NCBI GenBank assembly: GCA_951230915.1
Contig: OX579638.1
Coordinates: forward strand, 28,910,696-28,974,695
Source of the DNA: Antitrichia curtipendula
Lineage: Eukaryota; Streptophyta; Bryopsida; Hypnales; Leucodontaceae
Reading direction: 5' to 3'
DNA: 64,000 bases
In this document: one piece after another, positions 58,418-64,000 of the stretch
Layout of the letters: every line of letters starts with the position of its first letter
How positions within the stretch are numbered: position 1 is the first letter of the stretch
Notes under the pieces: generated by a model
What the model saw: only the letters and a program-made list of their open reading frames with translations
The model's database searches: none
Told to the model about the DNA's origin: nothing
Position numbers and translations under genes: made by a program

Positions 58418-59257
58418 TAATCCCTAAGTTCTTTGACCTTGTTTAATAAAAAAAAAACTTCAAAATAGGCCATTTTGATAGTAGAGGTCAAAAAAATGAC
58501 AAATGAAATTTTGTTGCATCTTATAGTAGGATATAGTGGTAGACTACTTCATTACAACATAGTAAAAAAATGAAAGATTTCGACTACACAAAATTGTAAG
58601 ATTATAGTGTTTGAAGTTGAAATCTTTTGGGGGGGGGGCATTCAAATTTTTAGCAGTTGTGATTTAGGGAGGCTTTTGCAAAAAAAAAATTCACTTTTTT
58701 GCTTAAAATTTTGTTTTCTTTCTTTGGGGGACAAAGTAGGCCACATATTTTTTTAAATTCATAACATTTCAAACTGGGGAACATGTATCAAAAAATTCCA
58801 ATAGGAAACTACCTTCAAGAAAACCCTAATACAAAGCCCTTTTTCAATAATTTTTGGCATGCACATACAACAATCTCTTCAAAATATTAATAGTGGAATT
58901 ATAGGTTTCAGCTAGTTTTCAAAGAGGGGAAAAAATCACCCAAATTTTTTGGCTTTGACAAGCTTGATTAGTATATGGCTTGAAACACCCAAGTTGAATT
59001 TAGGGCAGTTGAATATATTGGACGAGAGGAAGCAGATTAAAGTTTGTTGTGCCTTACTCATGATGGATGATGAATGATTGACATTTGATAAGTTTACCAC
59101 ATGCTATGTCCTTTGAACATCCATGTTCCCCTTGGGTATGAAGATGTTCCATTGCTCTATGACATATAATTTTAGAAAAATCGGCATTAAATTCAAAAAA
59201 ATTAAATATTTTGCAACTCTCTCATATAGCTTTAAGAGTCACTTATTTTGAATGTTG
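58418..59257. other. AT-rich intergenic DNA, no gene seen
   Basis: The piece at about 58,540-58,620 is a reverse-complement relative of 27,630-27,690 (TTTACTATGTTGTAATG, CACTATATCCTA words), so it is another fragment of the TTAA family. Nothing else supportable. Confidence 0.45.
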
Positions 59258-59864
59258 AGAGATGAGAAGACAAGTACTTTACGCAATATAGGTGGTAGGA
59301 GGTACAACAACCCACGTGGAATATGTAAATTAGAATTAGTACGAGCTCAACCGCTCATAGTTAAGTCAAAAGTAGAAATTGTATTCAAAGTAGAATTTTA
59401 GACCTCATTTAGATATAGTAGAATAACTTATTTTTAAAGATTTAAACTAGGTTAATGTGGAAAATCAAACTAGGTTAATGTGAAAAACCATTTAAGATTT
59501 GAGTCTCTAAAGAAAAGATATGGACAAATTTTACAGAGGGGTTGAATAGGACATTTTTTTTGATATTTTGAAACATCCTATTTGAATTTTGTATACAACT
59601 TTTTTTTTGGAGACTCGGATGTTGAATGGATTTTTTTCAATGAAAGTCAATATGATTTTCCATATTAATTTAGTTCAAATTTTTCGGAAAAAATTATTCT
59701 ACTATGTCTAAATAACATTTGAAATTTTACTTTGAACACAACTTCTACATTTGACTTAACTATAAGTGGTTGAGCTCCTACTAATTCTAATTTACAAATT
59801 CCACATAGGTTGTTACCTCCTACCACCCCTCTTATTTAAAGAGTTTGTCATTTTATCTCTATAC
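59258..59864. mobile_element. Foldback MITE, best-preserved copy of the GGTGGTAGGAGGT family
   Basis: The left arm carries GGTGGTAGGAGGTACAACAA (59,291 on); the right arm has TTGTTACCTCCTACCACC (ending about 59,828). Pairing continues through GAATTAGTACGAGCTCAACC with GGTTGAGCTCCTACTAATTC and inward to a centre near 59,575. Outer similarity (GAGAAGACAA / TTGTCATTTTATCTC) extends the arms. About 600 bp, non-coding. Confidence 0.8.
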
Positions 59865-62800
59865 ACACAATGAGATAGTTGATAAATACTTTGATTTCTT
59901 TTAATATAATGTTGAATTTTCTAAAATTATATTTCATAGAGCAATTGTCTCCCTTGCACACACATACACCACTTGTACTTTGTCTTGAATTTATAGGTCC
60001 CAAAAAAGTGTTAGGAGCAACTTGTTTTCAACTTAGGCCAGACATCTACCTTAGGCCTTGTCCTCATTCTTCCAAGCATTGTGATGAAAATTTTGCTTCA
60101 ATGTAAATGGTCCGATTTGTACTACCTCCATTTACCCAAAATGATATCCTCCCCCCCTAATTCCTTGTGGGCAAATCTAATTGTAATTTTTTTTTGGTGG
60201 AGTAAAAAGGTATTCTTCATCCCCACATCCAAATTTTTTTTTAAAAATAAAGCAAATATTTTTGGTTTCAGTGAGCTACCAAACATCTTTTGGCAACATG
60301 TTGTTTGGTCCTCTAGGGATTAATTTTATATTTAGGTATTGATTTCTATATGCACACCAAATTGATAATTTTTAGAATGAGGGGAGCTTCTAAATAAAGT
60401 CCTTCTACGGCTTATCACACTTACTAAAGTATATAAATGTAGTAGGAAATCAAACTTGCTTCTATAATTTAGAGCTAAGAACTCACTCTTCTATACTCGA
60501 AGGAAAATATATTATTTTTTAAATTCAAAATTTTAAATTATTTTCTACTATTTTCTTATATAATTAAAATATTAAAAATATTCAAATTATATTTAAAGCT
60601 TTGAATCTATATTTAGATTTTTCAAAATATTTAATCTAAAAATAATCTAATAATGTAATTGTCAAGTATAAGAAAATTCAATTTATTCACATATTCCTAT
60701 TTATTTGTGATTTAATTCACCTCCAACTTCTAGTCAAAAGTTATTTTGAAACAATTTTGAAAGACAGTTTCTAAATCCTGAAATCTTAGCAATTAATTTT
60801 TTTTCAATTTTTTCAGAAAAGTCATAGATTATATAAATATTAAAGTTTCTATAAATCAATTTTTGTTTTCTCAATTTTGTAAGAGCTCATTACATAACGT
60901 GTTTCAAAATGGTCATTTTAATAATAATTTATGTATGCACAATGTGTACTAAAAATATAGTTCTAGTTCTAAGGCCATTGGAGTACCCATAGCATAAAAA
61001 TGCCCACAAGGCATACAAATTTCAGATTTCCTTGCAAAATTTGAAAACTATTGTAAATTTTTGGAAGACTTCATTTTATTAGTTAGGATCAAATTCATAA
61101 AAGATCATTTTTATAGCTTAAATTTGCATCAAGAATAAAAACATCAAGTGTCCAAAAGACAATACAACAATGTTTCTTAGTGTAAAATATCTTATTCCTT
61201 TGGAAAAGTCAACAATACCACAAAGAAGAAATTTCCAACATAGAATGTTCTAAATGTGTTAAAAAAATGAATGAAAAAAATATTTTTACTCTTTCAACAA
61301 ACCTCTTTATAGTTTTCCAGAGAACAAAAATGTCATAAGCCTCTTGACTTTGAAAAATTCACTAAAACTAAAAGAATTCTAAAATAAATTTTAAATTAAA
61401 AAAAATAAATAATGATTTCATCTGTCTACAAGTTAAAAATAACCAGCCAATAGTTGTGACTTTGATTCCCACCCATGCATTTTAGTTTAAGTGATCTACA
61501 AATAATATTATATAAACAAAAGAAGATGAATAATTGTGATTTTTCATCCAATTTTTTTATTAGAATTTCTTCATTGTATTTATAAAAGATGGTGGTGGAA
61601 ACTCCCTTCATTGAGAAGTTAAAGACTTTTCTATAGAAGAAGATACTAAACAAATGAATCACTTAAGATGTTTTTTTGATATCTTTTGACAATTTGTACT
61701 TCCTATCTCCAAATCAAAAGTTAGATTTGAAGATAGGAAGTTTTTGGCTAACTAAAGATCTTTTTTTAATCAATAAATGAAATTAATGAAGTCTATTTTC
61801 TACTCCAATTTGAAAAAAATTTAAACCCCTAAAATTATGAATTATATTGCAATTAGAACTTTGGACTCCTAACAATGGTCTACTAATTTTCTAATTATGT
61901 AATGAAAAAGAGTTGTTTATTACATCATCCTATTCTTCACAATAATATACATCAACAATGAAATCTTCAAATCTATTGAGCATAGTTTTTATATAATATG
62001 CATTTTTTCACTATTTCTTTCTAAAATTTATAGTGCTTCCAAATCACTTGAGCATAGTTTCTATGTGATATGATTTTCTTCACCCTTTTCTTCCAAAAAT
62101 CACAGTAATTTCAAATTGTCAAAAAAAAATTTGAAAATTTTACAACATATAGAAGATATATGAATTCACCTTAAGAAAATAAAACTAAGACAATCCATTC
62201 ATATATAAGATAACTACACCTAAAACCAATAGAATAACCAATTTAGCATGGTTTCTATTATGATATTTAAATTTTTTGTAGGATCTTGTTGGTAGTCAAA
62301 AGAAATTCCAGATTCTAATAACATTTTTTGTACACCATATGAATAAACTCTGAATTTTCAATTTGCTAAAAAGAAATGTTTCTAAAATAGACTCTCATGA
62401 ATAGTGAATAGTGGGAGTACATTTAGGCAAGACTCTACACGGGTTGGTTACCTATGTGAAGTTTCATTCATGGTCATAGGCTCTGTCCTTACAGGGATAG
62501 ATGAACAATTTTAGGTTATTCTACCTTACGTAGAGAACAAATACATGAACCCTCTCGTGAAAGAAAATCTATTGTCCAGATACTGGAAAACTCAAAGTAA
62601 GCTCCTCTACACACTCAAAAGAACAGAACTTACATTACAGACATTTAGCGTGATCAGATAATCAGCAATTTCTTGACAGCACAGGAAAGCTTATTAGCTG
62701 TATCCGCTTCAAACTATAAAAGTGCTGAGAAATCCTATCAATCCACAATGTGCTACACTATTTATTAAATGTGTACAAAACTACGCATTATACATCTAGA

Positions 62801-62949
62801 ACGCAGTATCTGCTGTGGGCAGCTCCGGAGCAATAGAAATGTTCATGCAGCAAAATCACGATTTGAATCTACAAATTTTTAACTTTCCCTTCACCACACG
62901 CATCAAACAAAGTCGATTTCTGAAAAATCTTGTGGTCACCAAGGCTTCC
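59865..62949. other. AT-rich intergenic DNA and 3' flank of the dehydrogenase gene
   Basis: No gene seen. The last 300 bases before 62,950 should include the 3' untranslated region of the minus-strand gene. AACTTTTGAT-rich runs and a local inverted repeat (TTCCTATCTCCAAATC at 61,699 with GATTTGAAGATAGGAA at 61,724) are the only structure noticed. Confidence 0.5.
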
Positions 62950-63989
62950 TTAATGCGAGGAGACGAATTCCTCGCTGTAGTCCCACAACTTCGTTGCCAG
63001 CTCAGGATCATTTGCATATGAAGAGAGATACGGATATATGTTGCTGTCTTTGAAGTATTTTCCTGAGACCCCATTCACCTGAGGGCTTGTGGCAAGATAA
63101 CATGTTGTCGAAGCTCCCTGTTGTCCATGAAAACGCTGTTAGTACTTAACCCAATTAACCTGATTAGACGACAAGACTTCCAAAGCACACCGCAGAATTA
63201 CTCCAAGCACCCAATCCATGAATCCTACCAAGTTCACTACAAGCTCAAACCTTGCAGCACAATCATTCGTTCGGTTTCCAGCAAGCATGAATCCTTAAGT
63301 TACAGCTGAAATAATGGCATGGACTTGTACCTGGGGTACCGTTTTCAGAGCGAACTTGACGAGGGACAACGCTGCCTCTGAAAAGACAAATGTAGAATAG
63401 TTGAAATGAGTAAACCATTTGAGAATTTGACTACCACATCAATTGGTAACGGCTTGGCAAATTAGCTTATCAATAAAAATTGAAATTGCTACATTCTGAC
63501 TTCGAGCCTAAACACATCCATTTACAAGAGAGACGAAAAGTACTAGGAGAGCAGTTTTCTTAAGGTTCATAGTATTTGATGATATAATCCAACTTCAGTT
63601 ATTGAAAGCATTCAACTATTGAAAGCATTACCACTGAATATAACGCTCTGTCCCTTTCCAAAGTTTGTGGAAATAACACCAGGATGGAGCGCATTAGCTG
63701 TCACGTTCGCTCCCTCTTCCTGTATCAGATCAATTACGCATAATTATTGGCAGACCTGGGATTCAAAGAGTCATTCTGCAAAGGGCCAACCAGTCAACCG
63801 CAACACATGTTTGCATTCGGCGTGAGTACCAGTGTCTACAGATACTTCCAATAACAAGTCCAGCATCTCAAAGGTAAAGAATACCTTCAGTCGCCTTGCG
63901 AGCTCCTTCGCATGCAAAATATTTGCTAGTTTGGACTGTCCGTAAGCCATGTTTGACTGATACCTGCTCATATCACGAACCTTCAAAAG
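62950..63989 (-). CDS. Short-chain dehydrogenase/reductase, TIC32-like (3' part, partial)
   Basis: Four minus-strand exons: 63989-63885, 63719-63632, 63377-63331 and 63117-62950. They join in frame to the stop TAA (62,952-62,950), giving 135 residues of the C-terminal half. The rest lies beyond the window. Seen: the active-site helix AYGQSKLANILHAKELARRL (Tyr and Lys of the YxxxK motif), then NVTANALHPGVISTNFGKG, the family's substrate-side loop, and GASTTCYLATSPQVNGVSG plus YANDPELATKLWDYSEEFV near the end. These words match plant TIC32-like/retinol-dehydrogenase-like proteins that use NADP(H); some are at the chloroplast inner envelope. Substrate and location cannot be told without the N-terminus. 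The acceptor at 63,990 is inferred from TTGCTTAG. Confidence 0.92.
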
Positions 63990-64000
63990 CTAAGCAACAA

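Noticed and set aside
59291..59828. Reading the foldback elements as long terminal repeat elements
   Set aside because: Their arms are inverted, not direct, and there is no primer-binding site or coding region.
1..64000. tRNA and rRNA genes
   Set aside because: I looked for the GGTTCGA-type arm and rRNA words by eye and found none convincing; a tRNA scan would be needed to be sure.

Overview
This is nuclear DNA from a plant, most likely a land plant and perhaps a seedless one (bryophyte or similar). The evidence is: spliced genes with GT-AG introns; a MAG2/RINT1-type ER tethering protein; a TIC32-like short-chain dehydrogenase; a degenerate plant-type (CCCTAAA) telomere-like tract; and a secreted PhoPQ-related/AprA-like protein, which I do not associate with ordinary flowering plants. 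The species cannot be fixed from the sequence alone. Genes are GC-balanced islands in very AT-rich DNA full of decayed transposons.

Layout. 0-1.4 kb: the 5' end of a minus-strand gene that leaves the window, seen as one short coding exon and a leader intron. 1.4-5.1 kb: AT-rich DNA with nested tandem, direct and hairpin repeats. 5.1-11.8 kb: a GC-balanced block holding a DUF7869-type (transposase-like) gene. Many copies of an 18-bp near-palindrome (consensus ATCGTGRGATCYCACGAT) lie in its flanks and its intron but were not found in its exons. The reading frame goes on past two in-frame stops, so the element is decaying or uses readthrough. This block is the best candidate for an undescribed mobile system. 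12.8-14.4 kb: an NRAMP/MntH-like metal transporter on the minus strand, with an uninterrupted coding region and a spliced leader. 15.4-31 kb: no confident gene, but several MITE and foldback families, including TTAA-flanked (piggyBac-like), TA-flanked (Tc1/mariner-like) and TAAGGTAG-ended types. 31.2-35.6 kb: a decayed L1-like LINE (minus), interrupted by a segment rich in a CCAANTTGG palindrome. 37.2-37.8 kb: a MITE. 38-41.9 kb: a decayed Ty3/gypsy polymerase region (minus) split by a complete but dead Tc1/mariner element at 39,151-41,198. 45.4-49 kb: a four-exon MAG2/RINT1 gene (+). 50.7-56.4 kb: a twelve-exon secreted PhoPQ-related/AprA-like gene (+) with a visible Ser-Asp-His triad. 56.4-62.9 kb: AT-rich DNA with more MITEs. 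62.95-64 kb: the last four exons of a short-chain dehydrogenase (minus), continuing beyond the right edge.

The host genes (metal transport, ER-Golgi tethering, secreted hydrolase-like protein, oxidoreductase) show no common pathway and look like ordinary independent neighbours. The unusual content is mobile DNA: at least six repeat families, two nested insertions, and the DUF7869 block with its palindromic sites.
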